Notes: generated by a model from the letters alone, not told the origin. Shown: positions 39,358 to 50,496, counted from the first letter of the stretch. The stretch: 64,000 nucleotides of DNA from Calothrix sp. NIES-3974 (GCF_002368395.1 NZ_AP018254.1:4836001-4900000), one strand, 5' to 3'. A program made the numbers and translations.

Positions 39358-39530
39358 AATCATAATTTTATTCATAAAGTTAGTAAATTTTTTATTGAGT
39401 ATCCAAGTATTTTCACTGAGCCTATTCTCGATTGAATGCATCAAAATGAGATAAACAGAATTTTGTTTGCATGGATGGAACAGGTTAATGAAGTTTGATT
39501 TAATTTTGCAGAATTAAAAAGGTGATTCCT

Positions 39531-39893
39531 ATGAGTACTGTATTAGTTGTTGAAGACGGCTTAACAGATATGGAAATTCTCTGTCGTTATTTACAACAAG
39601 CAGGACATTCTGTCATTAGTGCTAAAAGTAGTGAAGAAGCACAGGAGCAGTTAGTTCAAAAAACACCGGATTTAATTTTTTTGGATGTGATTTTACCTGG
39701 TAAAAGTGGCTATGAGATTTGTCGAGAACTCAAAAATAATCCCAGTACCAGTAATATTCCGATAATTTTTTGTTCCACAAAAAATAGTGATGTGGATAAA
39801 ATGTGGGGAACAATGCTAGGTGCTGATGGCTACATATCTAAACCAATTGACCCAGAGGAGTTAGCGGGTACTTTGAAGCAATTAATTAAGTAG
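39531..39893 (+). CDS. pixH: CheY-like response regulator (PixH-type)
   Basis: 120 residues, a single receiver domain. Asp52 in IFLDVILPGKSGYE is the phosphoacceptor; VVEDG provides the acidic site and ISKPID the conserved Lys. ATG at 39531 with AAGGTG upstream; a GTG at 39522 is possible. It sits 173 bases after pixG. The stop codon directly abuts a family palindrome (39894-39913). Confidence 0.88.
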   Translation: MSTVLVVEDGLTDMEILCRYLQQAGHSVISAKSSEEAQEQLVQKTPDLIFLDVILPGKSGYEICRELKNNPSTSNIPIIFCSTKNSDVDKMWGTMLGADGYISKPIDPEELAGTLKQLIK

Positions 39894-39913
39894 AGGCGTA
39901 ATATGTTACGTCT
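39894..39913. repeat. Palindrome directly after pixH stop
   Basis: AGGCGTAATATGTTACGTCT, a near-perfect 20-base palindrome starting on the base after the pixH stop codon. It may lower transcription of the receptor and kinase relative to the regulators, or simply stabilise the upstream mRNA (inference). Confidence 0.8.
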
Positions 39914-40144
39914 GTAGTAGGAAAATTAATCTATTATGAGAGCGCTTATCCCCTACTTGCTCAAAATGTATTCATAATCTACTCAACATTGATGGGATAT
40001 CTTATCGAAAAAAAATAAATTTTTTTCACCACTACTGAGTTCGATATCCACTGTTAGTTGAAATAAAAACTTGGTTTTGGATTTTTTTATCGGCTGTTAG
40101 CATCAGACTAATAGCTGAATATTTGTGCTTTTGTCATCAGATAA

Positions 40145-40645
40145 TTGTGTTATTGTTGTGAAATTACAGTGATAGAAACAGAAGAGAAAGTTTTGAGCTT
40201 TTGCCTGGGAAATCAAGATACAGCAGTGATACCTTTAGCTAATATTACTGAAGTTTTTCAAGTTTCCTTAAATGATGTATGTGGCGTTCCCGAAATGCCC
40301 AACTGTATCCAAGGGATTTATAATTGGCGGGGGGAGATGTTATGGTTAATTGATTTGGAGTTGATGTTGGGTTATGCTTCCCTGAGTTATAGAAGCAATA
40401 TCACTGCAAAAATGATGGTCATAGTGATTCAATATGAGGGTAAATATTTAGGCCTATTAGTGCGTCAGTTAATGGATATTGAACGGCTGAACTCTGGTGC
40501 AATTAAACTAGCTAACTCCCAGTTATTTCCCCATGAGGTGCTGCCATTTCTGCGAGGATATTTTATTAATGAGTCGGAGAAAATGATTATTGCCATTAAT
40601 CCTGAATCTATTTTTAATGCCCCATATTGGCAAATTCATAATTGA
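40145..40645 (+). CDS. pixI: CheW-like adaptor (PixI-type)
   Basis: 166 residues from a TTG start, or about 158 from the GTG at 40169; neither has a clear ribosome binding site, so the start is uncertain. One CheW domain: IPLANITEVFQ, MPNCIQGIYNWRGEMLWLIDLELMLG, VIQYEGKYLGLLVRQLMDIERL. It should link the receptor to the CheA kinase. It lies between pixH and the receptor gene. Confidence 0.86.
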   Translation: MCYCCEITVIETEEKVLSFCLGNQDTAVIPLANITEVFQVSLNDVCGVPEMPNCIQGIYNWRGEMLWLIDLELMLGYASLSYRSNITAKMMVIVIQYEGKYLGLLVRQLMDIERLNSGAIKLANSQLFPHEVLPFLRGYFINESEKMIIAINPESIFNAPYWQIHN

Positions 40646-41131
40646 TAATTTGGAGGTTTTGACCCGAATTAATTCCAAATCTCTACAGTTTTTAGGGAAT
40701 AGGAAGAGAATTAAGTCGTTATTCAAGACTTATCATTTACACGTGAGAAATACGGGTTTGAGATTTCGTCTACTTAATGGGATTATCTCTAAATAGATAT
40801 AGGCTTGATTTTTACTATCCTCGATTATTTATCTTGCTTACAAATAGTTAGTAGGAAGTAGTAAGAATATTAATCCGTGACTCAACCCTTATTACTCACC
40901 TGTGAGACATACAGGTTTAAATAGGGAAAATAACAAATGCACGATGCAACATTTACTGGATTCAGAGTGCTAGGTGATTAATTGATGCTTGATGATGAAT
41001 AGTTCCTGATGGAAACCATTAACTATAAATTCTAAGGATTTTTTAATCATCCGTAGATTTTTTGCTCAGTAGGCAAAATAATCAGTACATATAAATATTT
41101 GTTCACTAATATTGAAGATTGAGGAATAGAC
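40646..41131. other. Intergenic region before photoreceptor gene
   Basis: 486 bases, no gene. AT-rich; could hold an internal promoter for the receptor and kinase genes. Around 40735-40760 and 40905-40920 a related CACGTGAGAAATACGGGTTTGA / CACCTGTGAGACATACAGGT text occurs twice, a possible short repeat of unknown use. Confidence 0.4.
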
Positions 41132-44100
41132 ATGACGAGCATTTATGAAAATAATAATGGATTTACAGTCGAAAGTATTGAAAGCGGAATGGTGGAAAAT
41201 AAACCTGTGGAGACTTCTTTAGCAGCGACTTTAATAGAACAAGGTGTAGAGAGTGAAGTTAATCAAAGGTTTTTAAAAACTTGGCGGAAGCTGTTTGCTA
41301 GCATCAAGACAGAAATGGGACGCTCCCGTGACCGAGAAACCTTACTAACTACTACAGTTAAGCAAATACATGAAAAAATAGCCAGCGATCGCACTCTGGT
41401 TTACCGGTTTGTGAATTCAGAAACGGGTGTAATTGCAAGTGAATATCTGAACCGGGGGTGGACTCCAGCAATGGGGGAAAATTTACCAGCAATTGTATTT
41501 GGTGGTTTTCAAAGTTGCGATTATCAAGATGCGATCGCTATCAACCAAATTGCAGAAATTGATGCGACTCCCTACCAAAGACAGTTATTAGAGAAATTCC
41601 AAGTTCAGTCCAGTTTAGCAGTTCCCGTTTATTTGCAAGGACAAACTTGGGGATTGCTAGTGGTTCATCAGTGTCAAAAAACACGGGTTTGGAGTGAATC
41701 GGAAATTTCCCTACTAACACTAGTTGCAGATGAACTCGGTGATTGCTTGCAAATCCTGGAACTTCACCAACAACAGCAATTACAAGCACAGGAATATAAA
41801 TCCTTGACAAAAGTCATTGATAAAATTCAACGTGCATCTAGTTTAGAGCAAATTTTGCAAACAACAACCCAAGCAGCAAGACAATTAATTAACTGCGATC
41901 GCGTTTCGGTTTATCAATTTCATCCCGACTGGAGTGGTGAATATGTCTGTGAATCGGTTGCTCCTGGTTGGACTCCTTTGGTGGGTGGGGGAATTAAAAC
42001 AGTCTGGGAAGACACCTACCTCCAGGAAACCCAGGGAGGACGTTACCGTCACCACGAAAGCATGATTGTCCATGACATCTATACAATGGGTTTTTCACCC
42101 TGTCATGTTGATTTGTTGGAACAATTTCAAGTCCGTGCTTACATCACAGTTCCCGTCTTTTCGGGTCAAAAGCTCTGGGGAATATTAGCAGGTTATCAAA
42201 ACTCGGAAACTCGCACCTGGAAAGAGTCGGAAATTGAGTTATTTAAACACTTTGCTAGCAGTTTAGGGGTTGCGGTATCCCAACAGGAATCCCTGCAACA
42301 AATGCAAATTCAAGCTCAACAGCAAGCTAAAATTGCTACCCAGGAAAAAGCGATCGCGAAATTAATTTCTCGAATTCGCCAATCTGTAGATATTAAAGAT
42401 ATCCTTACTGCTACCACCCAGGAAATTCGCCAACTACTCAGTACCCAACGGGTGGGTGTGTATCGATTTAATCCCGATTGGAGTGGGGATTTTGTGGCCG
42501 AATCTGCTGCTCCAGGTTTAGTTCCCCTGATGGACAAGGGATTAGAAAAGGAGGTTTTGCAAGAAAACGGTCACTGTCAAACCCTGCAAGGACTAGCGAC
42601 AATTTATAAATCCCACGATAATTATCTGCAAAATACCCAGGGAGGTCGCTACCAGCAAAAAACAGCCTTTGTGGTCAATGATGTGGAAAAAGCAGGTTTT
42701 CCAGACTGTTACATGCACTTGCTAGAGCAGTTAGAAGCCAAAGCTTACATGACCGCTCCCATTTTTAATGGTGAAAAACTCTGGGGACTCCTAACAGTTT
42801 ACCATAGTGAAGGAGCCAGGGATTGGCAAGAATCGGAAATTAACCTGATCAAACAAGTAGCTGTACAATTTGGCACAGCCATTTCCCAAGCCGAATATAT
42901 TCAACAAACCCAAGCACAAGCGGAAAAACTGGCCAACACAGCCAAACGTCAACAGGATTTAATCGCCCTCACCCGTAAAATTGGTGAAGCCCTAGTTGAA
43001 AAAGTGACAAATACTTCCCAACTAGAAGCCATTCTCCAGACAACAGTAGCAGAAGTCCGACGACTCCTACAAACCGACCGAACAGTTATATATCGGTTTA
43101 ATCCCGACTGGAGTGGTGATTTTATCGCTGAATCCGTAGCACCTGGTTGGCTACCCTTCCAGGAAAAACTGCAAAACCAACAAATTAACCAGGATTTACT
43201 CAAAGAAAACGGTCACTGCGATAGCATCCGCAGTTTAACTTCCATCTACAAACAGAAAGATTCCTACCTTCAAGAGAATCAAGGTGGTCGTTACCAGCAA
43301 AAAACCACCTTCGTCGTTAACGATGTTACTCAGGAAAACTTCCCCGCTTGTTACACCGAATTACTCGACCAATTTGAAGCCAAAGCCTATTTAACCGTTC
43401 CCATTTTCAAAGGGGATCAACTTTGGGGACTGCTTGCAAGTTACCAACATGACCGCACCCGTGAATGGCAAGAAGCAGAAATCAACATCATGCAGCAGAT
43501 TGCCGTATTAGTCGCAGTCGCAATACAACAAGCTCAAAGTTTCGAGAAATTAGAACAACAATCTCAACAAGCAACTAAAGCCGCAGAAATTGATCAAGCT
43601 GTGGGTAAAGTCATTGATAAAATCCGTAAATCCTCGGATATTGACTCAATTTTTCATACTACCACCAAGGAAGTTCGTAATTTACTTCAAGCTGACCGGG
43701 TAGTAGTGTTCAAATTCAATCCTGACTGGAGTGGTAATTTTGTCGCTGAGTCGGTGGGAGCAAATTGGGTACGATTAGTAGATGGTAATCACCAAACCTA
43801 TTGGGCTGATAGTTATTTACAAGAAACCCAAGGAGGACGCTACCGCAACCGTGAATACTTTGTTGCCAATGATATGTATACAGCAGGACACGCGGAATGT
43901 CACTTAGAAATTTTAGAACAATACCAAGCTCGTGCCTACGTAATTGTACCTATTTTTCAAGGTGAAAATCTCTGGGGACTATTGGCTGCTTACCAGAATT
44001 CGGGGACACGGGAATGGCAGCAATTAGAAATTAACCTACTGATGCGAATTGGTGATCAGTTTGGTGTCGCACTACAACAGGTAGAGTATTTGCAACAACT

Positions 44101-45775
44101 GGAACGAAAAACCCAGGAAGTGCAAAGAGTAGCCGAACGCGATCGCGCTGCAACTAAAGTCATTGATAAAATCCGTCAGTCCATTGATATTAACGAGATT
44201 TTCTCCATCACCACCAAAGAGGTACGGGGATTATTAAATACAGACCGGGTAGCCATTTACCGTTTTAATCCCGATTGGGGTGGTGTCTTTGTTGCTGAAT
44301 CCGTAGCTCCCGGTTGGGTATCGCTGGTGGAAAAACAAAATCAAATACCCCAATTACAGGAAAATATCAGTAATTGCCTTGGCGCAGGTGGTTTACTGAC
44401 GGCAAGCGATAAAGCCCAAGGGAAACAAGTTAAAGACACCTACCTACAAGCCACCCAAGCTCAAGAACTGCGCGATCGCACTGCGTTTGTCCGTAGTGAT
44501 ATCCACAATTCCGGGTTTTCCCAGTGCTACGTGGATGTTCTCGATGAATACCAAGCCAAAGCCTACGCGATTGTACCGATTTTCCAGGGCGAAAAACTCT
44601 GGGGAATGCTTGCAGCCTTTGAAAATAAAGGTACAAGGGAATGGGCAGAATTGGAAGTATCTTTACTTACCCGTATTGCCAACCAGCTAGGGACAACCCT
44701 ACAACAAACTGAGTACCTGGAAACCCTCAAACAGCAATCAGCCCAATTAAAGGCAGCCGCAGAGCGGGAAAAACAAAACACTGAACAATTCCAAAAGCAA
44801 GCAATGCAACTGTTAGCGGCCGTACGTCCGGCTCTCGATGGGGATTTAACGGTGCGCGCTCCCATTACGGAAGATGTTCTCGGTACAATTGCGGATGCCT
44901 ATAACAATACCCTGCAAGCATTGCGACAAATTGTCAGTCAGGTATTAGGAGCAGCTGAACAGGTGGCAGCTAGATCGAATGAAAGTAACGCTTCCCTAGG
45001 TAGTTTAACAGGTTTAGCCCGTCAACAATCCAAAGAAATCAACGAAGCCTTGATGGAAATTCAACAAATGGTTGATTCCACCCAAGCCGTGGTTGACAAT
45101 GCGGAAATAGTGCAAACCACCGTCAAACAAGCAAGCCAAACCGTGGAAAAAGGCGATGCAGCCATGAACAAAACCGTGGAAGCGATTCAAGCCATCCGCG
45201 AAACCGTTGCTCAAACCAGTAAAAAAATCAAACGTCTAAGTGAATCATCCCAGAAAATTTCCAAAGTCGTCAACCTGATTAGTAACTTTGCTACTCAAAC
45301 AAACGTACTAGCACTCAACGCCGCCATTGAAGCCACCCGCGCAGGGGAGTACGGGAAAGGATTTGCAGTAGTTGCGGATGAAGTGCGTTCTCTGTCTCGT
45401 CAATCAGCCGCAGCAACCATCGAAATTGAGAAATTAGTCCAGGAAATTCAGGAAGAGACAGGGGAAGTTGCAGTGGCCATGGAAACAGGTATTCAGCAGG
45501 TAGTAGAGGGAACAAATCTAGTCAGTGAAACCCGTCAAAGCTTGAATGAAATTGTTACAGCCACCGAGGAAATTAGCGAGCTACTAAATAAAATTACGGA
45601 GGCGACCCAAGGACAAATGATGCAATCAGTATCCGTAACTGCATCGATGAAAGATGTTGCGCAAATTGCGAACAAAACCTCATCGGAAACCAATAATATT
45701 GCGGTTGTCTTCCAACAATTATCAGAAATGGCAGAGGAGTTGTTAAACAGTATGAGCAAGTTTAAAGTCAACTGA
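41132..45775 (+). CDS. pixJ: Six-GAF methyl-accepting photoreceptor (PixJ/PtxD-like)
   Basis: 1547 residues, no membrane span visible, so probably soluble. Six GAF domains (about 68-210, 238-383, 423-586, 630-800, 837-986, 1017-1193), HAMP (about 1228-1277), then an MCP signalling domain with tip [18 protein letters not shown] near 1402. Canonical bilin Cys: 324 (PCH), 526 (DCY), 740 (ACY), 923 (ECH), 1132 (QCY). GAF1 has Tyr there and probably binds no bilin. GAF2 and GAF5 also have a WxD pair (W292/D294, W891/D893), as in red/green cyanobacteriochromes. GAF3, 4 and 6 have an extra Cys (482, 696, 1082) in an inserted loop, as in insert-Cys violet/blue sensors. ATG start. Confidence 0.9.
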   Translation: MTSIYENNNGFTVESIESGMVENKPVETSLAATLIEQGVESEVNQRFLKTWRKLFASIKTEMGRSRDRETLLTTTVKQIHEKIASDRTLVYRFVNSETGVIASEYLNRGWTPAMGENLPAIVFGGFQSCDYQDAIAINQIAEIDATPYQRQLLEKFQVQSSLAVPVYLQGQTWGLLVVHQCQKTRVWSESEISLLTLVADELGDCLQILELHQQQQLQAQEYKSLTKVIDKIQRASSLEQILQTTTQAARQLINCDRVSVYQFHPDWSGEYVCESVAPGWTPLVGGGIKTVWEDTYLQETQGGRYRHHESMIVHDIYTMGFSPCHVDLLEQFQVRAYITVPVFSGQKLWGILAGYQNSETRTWKESEIELFKHFASSLGVAVSQQESLQQMQIQAQQQAKIATQEKAIAKLISRIRQSVDIKDILTATTQEIRQLLSTQRVGVYRFNPDWSGDFVAESAAPGLVPLMDKGLEKEVLQENGHCQTLQGLATIYKSHDNYLQNTQGGRYQQKTAFVVNDVEKAGFPDCYMHLLEQLEAKAYMTAPIFNGEKLWGLLTVYHSEGARDWQESEINLIKQVAVQFGTAISQAEYIQQTQAQAEKLANTAKRQQDLIALTRKIGEALVEKVTNTSQLEAILQTTVAEVRRLLQTDRTVIYRFNPDWSGDFIAESVAPGWLPFQEKLQNQQINQDLLKENGHCDSIRSLTSIYKQKDSYLQENQGGRYQQKTTFVVNDVTQENFPACYTELLDQFEAKAYLTVPIFKGDQLWGLLASYQHDRTREWQEAEINIMQQIAVLVAVAIQQAQSFEKLEQQSQQATKAAEIDQAVGKVIDKIRKSSDIDSIFHTTTKEVRNLLQADRVVVFKFNPDWSGNFVAESVGANWVRLVDGNHQTYWADSYLQETQGGRYRNREYFVANDMYTAGHAECHLEILEQYQARAYVIVPIFQGENLWGLLAAYQNSGTREWQQLEINLLMRIGDQFGVALQQVEYLQQLERKTQEVQRVAERDRAATKVIDKIRQSIDINEIFSITTKEVRGLLNTDRVAIYRFNPDWGGVFVAESVAPGWVSLVEKQNQIPQLQENISNCLGAGGLLTASDKAQGKQVKDTYLQATQAQELRDRTAFVRSDIHNSGFSQCYVDVLDEYQAKAYAIVPIFQGEKLWGMLAAFENKGTREWAELEVSLLTRIANQLGTTLQQTEYLETLKQQSAQLKAAAEREKQNTEQFQKQAMQLLAAVRPALDGDLTVRAPITEDVLGTIADAYNNTLQALRQIVSQVLGAAEQVAARSNESNASLGSLTGLARQQSKEINEALMEIQQMVDSTQAVVDNAEIVQTTVKQASQTVEKGDAAMNKTVEAIQAIRETVAQTSKKIKRLSESSQKISKVVNLISNFATQTNVLALNAAIEATRAGEYGKGFAVVADEVRSLSRQSAAATIEIEKLVQEIQEETGEVAVAMETGIQQVVEGTNLVSETRQSLNEIVTATEEISELLNKITEATQGQMMQSVSVTASMKDVAQIANKTSSETNNIAVVFQQLSEMAEELLNSMSKFKVN

Positions 45776-45798
45776 TTTTGGATTTTGGATTTTGGATT
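45776..45798. repeat. Heptamer tandem repeat (TTTTGGA)
   Basis: Repeats of GATTTTGGATTTTGGATT immediately after the receptor stop. Similar text lies near 25705-25730 and 46731-46750. Confidence 0.6.
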
Positions 45799-45886
45799 GT
45801 TTTCCCAGATATAATCTGGGAATGATGCATCGAGAACAAGTAAGCGGATTGGATACAGAAAGTTTAGAAAAACTGAATTTTTAGTT

Positions 45887-46279
45887 ATGAATGAGGAAGA
45901 GTTTAAACGACGGACAAAATTATTTGCATTAAGAGTGTTTCGTTTAGTTGAAGCTCTTCCCCATAATTCGATTGTTAATGTTATCGGTAAACAATTAATT
46001 CGTTCGGCGACATCAGTCGGTGCAAATTACCGCTCGGCTTGTCGGGGTCGCTCTATTGCTGATGTTATTGCTAAATTAAGTTTAGTGGCAGAGGAAGCTG
46101 ATGAGAGTCTTTACTGAATGGAGATAATTATTGAAGCTAACTTATTACCGGCTCAAAAGTTAAGTGACTTGATGATGGAAACCAATGAAATTATTGCCAT
46201 GACTGTAGCATCGATCAAAACATTGAAAAACAAGTCTGCTGACGTGAATGGAAAATCACACAAAAAATTATCAAATTAA
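45887..46279 (+). pseudogene. Four-helix-bundle protein with in-frame TGA
   Basis: Up to the first stop it encodes 76 residues of a four-helix-bundle (S23/IVP-like) protein: KLFALRVFRLVEALP, SATSVGANYRSACRG, KLSLVAEEADESLY. After TGA at 46115-46117 the same frame continues as MEIIIEANLLPAQKLSDLMMETNEIIAMTVASIK and ends at TAA 46277-46279. Family members have Trp at the place of the TGA (ESLYWLE), so one TGG to TGA change explains it. Full length would be about 130 residues. It lies between pixJ and pixL and is not a usual member of Pix operons. Readthrough or sequencing error remain possible. Confidence 0.85.
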
Positions 46280-46756
46280 ATTTTGTAATAGTGACTTAGC
46301 TAAAGACTTGTTGATTATTAAACTACAAATTATATATGCTTTATTATTCTATGACAAAGACAAGTTATATACAAATAGTTGAAATAAAAAAAATGGCTGA
46401 TTTGCATATAATTTATGTTTGATTTTATAACACAATACAGTTCAGTTTAGACTTAAAAGCCTGATTATTGGGTAGGTTGGGTTGAAGAATGTAGAGGCAG
46501 TAGCCCTCGTGGAATGCCTACCCACGCGGAGCATCGGGACGAGATAATAATAAAAACTGTGTGAACTTATGGGTAAATTTCCACAAAATCAACAGTCTAT
46601 GCAAAGCCTCAACCCAACCAACCTACAGTTATCTTTAACACCAAGCGTATTGATTTATAACATATGATTTGAATTGAATGTATTTTTACGTAAATACAGA
46701 AAAAACAACCTAAAACTTGAAATCATTTAATCCAAAATCTAAAATCTAAAATTATT
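46280..46756. other. Intergenic region with MITE before pixL
   Basis: No gene. It contains the 220-base MITE at 46433-46652, then the pixL leader with AAAATCTAAAATCTAAAATT just before the ATG. Confidence 0.5.
46433..46652. mobile_element. MITE, CAATAC..GTATTG family, copy 1 (220 bp)
   Basis: Ends are CAATACAGTT and (reverse complement) CAATACGCTT. It is flanked by a nearly perfect 10-base duplication, TTTTATAACA at 46423-46432 and ATTTATAACA at 46653-46662. It is homologous in reverse orientation to the element at 55914-56261. Non-coding. It sits between the receptor side and the kinase side of the phototaxis operon. Confidence 0.88.
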
Positions 46757-49700
46757 ATGATTACCGATTCTTCTATTCGCGAACAAGGTTATATTTACTT
46801 TCTGGAAGAAGCTCCGGAATTATTACAAACAATTGAAGCGGATTTATTTTCCTTAGCAGGGGATTTTAGTACTGCGAAGGTTCACAATTTGATGCGTGCT
46901 ACCCATACAATTAAAGGGGGTGCAGCAAATGTGGGTTTGGAGGTAATTAATAAAATTGCCCACTCCTTAGAAGATATTTTTAAAGCATTATATAATCCGG
47001 ATGTGGAATTAGATGGGGAGTTGCAAACCCTGTTATTTCAAGCTTTTGAGTGTTTGCAATTACCTGTGACTGCGGAAATTAGTGGTACTAGTATTGATGC
47101 TGATGAAATTTTACAACGTGCAGCTGGTGTTTTTGCCCAATTGCAAGAAAAATTAGGTGATGCTTTTGGTGCAGATACCTATATCCCGACTTCTGAGGAG
47201 TTGGGGTTTGATATTGTCCTGTCAATTTTTGAAACTGGTGTTTCCCAACGAATTGATAGTATTGCGGAGATTCTCGAAAATCCACCGGGAAATGACGAAT
47301 TGGTAGATTTTTTACAGACCCAAGGGGAAGTGTTTTTGGGTTTGGCGGAGTCATTAAATTTACCAGGTTTTGCCGCGATCGCCAAGGCAATGGTTGATGC
47401 TTTGTCACGGAATTCCCACCGTGCTGTGGAGGTTGGGAATGCGGTTTTAGCTGATTTGTTAGCAGCACGAGCTGCCGTTCAGGGGGGGGATCGAGTTCGG
47501 GGGGGAGAGGTTTCTCCGCGATTATTAGAGTTAGCCCAGGGAGTTGATTCTTCAGGTTCGGATGTAGATAGTTTACCCTTGAGTGCAACGACAGTAATTA
47601 ATACTGATTATCATCAAAATCAAGATAATCAAGATATTAATATTGCTACTGGGGAACAGGAGTTAATTGCACCCAGGCAAAATTCCTTACGGGATGAGAT
47701 TGAAGCATTTTATCGATTTTTAACTCAAGGTAATCACAAAAATTACAAACCAATTAAGCCGACATCAGCGAAGTTTTATTTAAAGGTAATTCGTTATATT
47801 TTAGGCTGGTTTAACCATGAATTAGAGATTCCCGAATCCGAATTAAAATTACAATTACTTATCCCCATTCGGGGAATAGAATCAACCCTGGATTATCTCG
47901 AAAATTGGTTACGTGAGTTTTTTGTCTTTCTCGATGAGTTTGGTGAGGGAGAGAGTTTACGTCTATATCGTCAAGGTGTTATTTATACTATTATTTTAGC
48001 TCTAGCCCAATTCCTAGATGGGGAACCACAATTAATTAGGGTTTTACAAGAACGTATCCAGACATTAGCAAACGAATATAAAACCTATCCACCCATCACC
48101 AACCAAGAAAAAAACTGGTTAGATTCACCAAAATTACAAGCATTATTAGAAGTGAAAAAATACCCCGCTTCCAGTCATTCTCCATTTTCCAGTAGTGAAA
48201 ACAGAGAAGAAATGATGGAAGCGATTTGGGGGGAAAATCTTCCCGCAAATAGCAATTCTTTTCCAAATAATTTAGTAGAAGATTTAGTTCCAGAAAATCA
48301 ACCAATTGAATCAGATTCCGCTTCCCAGCAAGAAAATACCATCATTGAAAGCACATCCATCCCCCCATCCCCAGCGATTAATCACCCCCACCCAGCAGAT
48401 TCAACCTCGGAGGAAAAACCAACTACTCCCCGTCACCGTTCATTTGTCCGGGTTGATGTGGAAGGTTTACACAAACTCAACTACCTTGCGGGTGAACTAT
48501 TAATTTATCAAAAACGTCGCAGTCTGTTAGATGAACAACTCCATCAAGTCATCGAAAAACTATTTAGCCAACTATCCCGTCATCAAAATACCTTAAACGA
48601 ACTACGGGAAATCCCCCTCCAAGGACAAAGCTTCACCTCCCATCAAACCCGAAATGTGGCATCGGTTAACTTTGATGCTTTGGAAATGGATGAATATACG
48701 GAATACCAACTGACACTACATTCAGCTTTAGAGGAAAGCTTGCAACTACAGGAAACAGCCGAATCCCTAGACCTAATTCTCCGTAACTCGATCCAGGTTC
48801 ACGATAAAAAACAAATCCTCGCCCTTAATATTATTGATAATCTAGTGGAAGCACGGATGTCTCCCCTGGGAAATATTTTAAACCGCTTCCCCCAAATGAT
48901 TCAAAATTTAGCAAATCTGTACAAAAAACAAGTAGAAATGAAACTTGTTGGTACACAGGTATTAGTTGATAAAGCGATCGCAGAAAAACTTTACGACCCA
49001 TTGTTACATATTGTCCGTAACGCTTTTGACCACGGAATTGAAACACCAGAGGAGCGACTTAGCAAGGGGAAACCGGAAACAGGTACAATCGAAATCCGTG
49101 CTTATCACCAGGGAAGTCAAACTATTATCGAAGTTCGTGATGATGGAAAAGGTTTAAACTTCGAGAAAATTCGTCAAAAAGGTTTAGAACTAGGATTACT
49201 TACCAATCCCCAATCCAGCGAAGATGAATTAGTGGATTTATTGTTCTCACCGGGATTTTCCACTGCTGGTAAAGTCACCGATATTTCCGGAAGGGGAATC
49301 GGTTTAGATATTGTCAAAACTCAACTTCGCGCTTTGAACGGGGATATTACCCTCTATTCCCGTCCCCATCAAGGTACTACTTTTATTCTCAAGATACCCT
49401 TTTCTATGACAACAGAACAGTTAATGCTCGTACAAGCAGGAGGTGCGACCTACGCATTACTGCTTGATAGTATCGAAAAAATCCTACTTCCCTCGGTGAC
49501 GCAAATCAGAGAATTGGAAGGAAGGAGGGTTTTATATTGGCAAAATGGAGACGATGAGCAAATAATTGCCATCCGTAATCTCGCAGAATTAATGCACTAC
49601 AATAGCTCCTTTGTTAGTGGTGCAAGTTTAACTCATGGAACCACCACCCTTGATACCCAAGATATCGATAATCCGATTTTGATACTACAAAATGGTTCCG

Positions 49701-50467
49701 AATTACTGGGATTGCAGGTAGATCAAATTATTGGGGAACAGGAACTAGTGATCCGTCCCCTAGGTAATGCGATCGCACCTCCGAAATATATCTATGGGTG
49801 TACTAGTTTAGCCAATGGTAATTTAATTTTGGTGGTGGATGGAGCCTTAATTTTGACCTCCCATCAGATGTATCCACCCTTTGAGACCTATCATCAACCA
49901 GTCCTATCCCCCAGCAAACCAACAGCACTCCCCATTTCTCGTAACGAAACAACTACCGCATATCTGGAATCAGATAATTTAGATAGTTTTGCTGGTATGG
50001 AAGATGCAGGGATAAAACTACCCTCATTACCAGCATCGGAAATTCCCCTGACTGTACCCCGATGGGTATTAGTAGTTGATGATGCAATTAGTTTACGACA
50101 AACAATTTCCCTAACCCTGCAAAAGTATGGGTATCAAGTAATACAAGCAGAAAATGGCATTGAAGCCCTGGAAAAATTACAACACCACCCCGAAATATCC
50201 CTAGTAATTTCCGACCTAGAAATGCCCCGGATGAATGGATTTGAACTACTTTCCCACGTGCGTCAAAACCCCAGCATCAAAGACAAACCCATCGTGATTT
50301 TGACATCCAGGAGTGCGGAAAAACATCGACAACTAGCCTCCGCATTAGGTGCAACCGCTTACCTCACCAAACCCTATTTAGAACACGAATTCCTCGCAAC
50401 AGTAGAAGGTATTTTTCGCGAAAATTCCCCATCTCCCAGTCAAAAATTGCTTGGTTCTGCAACCTAG
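46757..50467 (+). CDS. pixL: CheA-like hybrid histidine kinase (PixL-type)
   Basis: 1236 residues. HPt domain 1-110 with phosphoryl His50 in HTIKGGA. A long variable region (about 110-570) includes a second helical domain and a Pro/Ser-rich linker. CheA dimerisation and ATPase region (about 580-880): VRNAFDHGIETPEERL, VRDDGKGLNFEKIR, ISGRGIGLDIVK. CheW-like domain (about 885-1040), then a receiver (1100-1225) with Asp1153 in ISDLEMPRMNG and Lys in YLTKPY. It should receive light signals from the GAF receptor through PixI and phosphorylate PixG and PixH. ATG start. Confidence 0.9.
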   Translation: MITDSSIREQGYIYFLEEAPELLQTIEADLFSLAGDFSTAKVHNLMRATHTIKGGAANVGLEVINKIAHSLEDIFKALYNPDVELDGELQTLLFQAFECLQLPVTAEISGTSIDADEILQRAAGVFAQLQEKLGDAFGADTYIPTSEELGFDIVLSIFETGVSQRIDSIAEILENPPGNDELVDFLQTQGEVFLGLAESLNLPGFAAIAKAMVDALSRNSHRAVEVGNAVLADLLAARAAVQGGDRVRGGEVSPRLLELAQGVDSSGSDVDSLPLSATTVINTDYHQNQDNQDINIATGEQELIAPRQNSLRDEIEAFYRFLTQGNHKNYKPIKPTSAKFYLKVIRYILGWFNHELEIPESELKLQLLIPIRGIESTLDYLENWLREFFVFLDEFGEGESLRLYRQGVIYTIILALAQFLDGEPQLIRVLQERIQTLANEYKTYPPITNQEKNWLDSPKLQALLEVKKYPASSHSPFSSSENREEMMEAIWGENLPANSNSFPNNLVEDLVPENQPIESDSASQQENTIIESTSIPPSPAINHPHPADSTSEEKPTTPRHRSFVRVDVEGLHKLNYLAGELLIYQKRRSLLDEQLHQVIEKLFSQLSRHQNTLNELREIPLQGQSFTSHQTRNVASVNFDALEMDEYTEYQLTLHSALEESLQLQETAESLDLILRNSIQVHDKKQILALNIIDNLVEARMSPLGNILNRFPQMIQNLANLYKKQVEMKLVGTQVLVDKAIAEKLYDPLLHIVRNAFDHGIETPEERLSKGKPETGTIEIRAYHQGSQTIIEVRDDGKGLNFEKIRQKGLELGLLTNPQSSEDELVDLLFSPGFSTAGKVTDISGRGIGLDIVKTQLRALNGDITLYSRPHQGTTFILKIPFSMTTEQLMLVQAGGATYALLLDSIEKILLPSVTQIRELEGRRVLYWQNGDDEQIIAIRNLAELMHYNSSFVSGASLTHGTTTLDTQDIDNPILILQNGSELLGLQVDQIIGEQELVIRPLGNAIAPPKYIYGCTSLANGNLILVVDGALILTSHQMYPPFETYHQPVLSPSKPTALPISRNETTTAYLESDNLDSFAGMEDAGIKLPSLPASEIPLTVPRWVLVVDDAISLRQTISLTLQKYGYQVIQAENGIEALEKLQHHPEISLVISDLEMPRMNGFELLSHVRQNPSIKDKPIVILTSRSAEKHRQLASALGATAYLTKPYLEHEFLATVEGIFRENSPSPSQKLLGSAT

Positions 50468-50496
50468 TGGTCTATTCCATTAATTTTGATCAACGA

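Noticed and set aside
45887-46279. Diversity-generating retroelement accessory protein (Avd), which also has a four-helix bundle
   Set aside because: No reverse transcriptase or template/variable repeats are present nearby.
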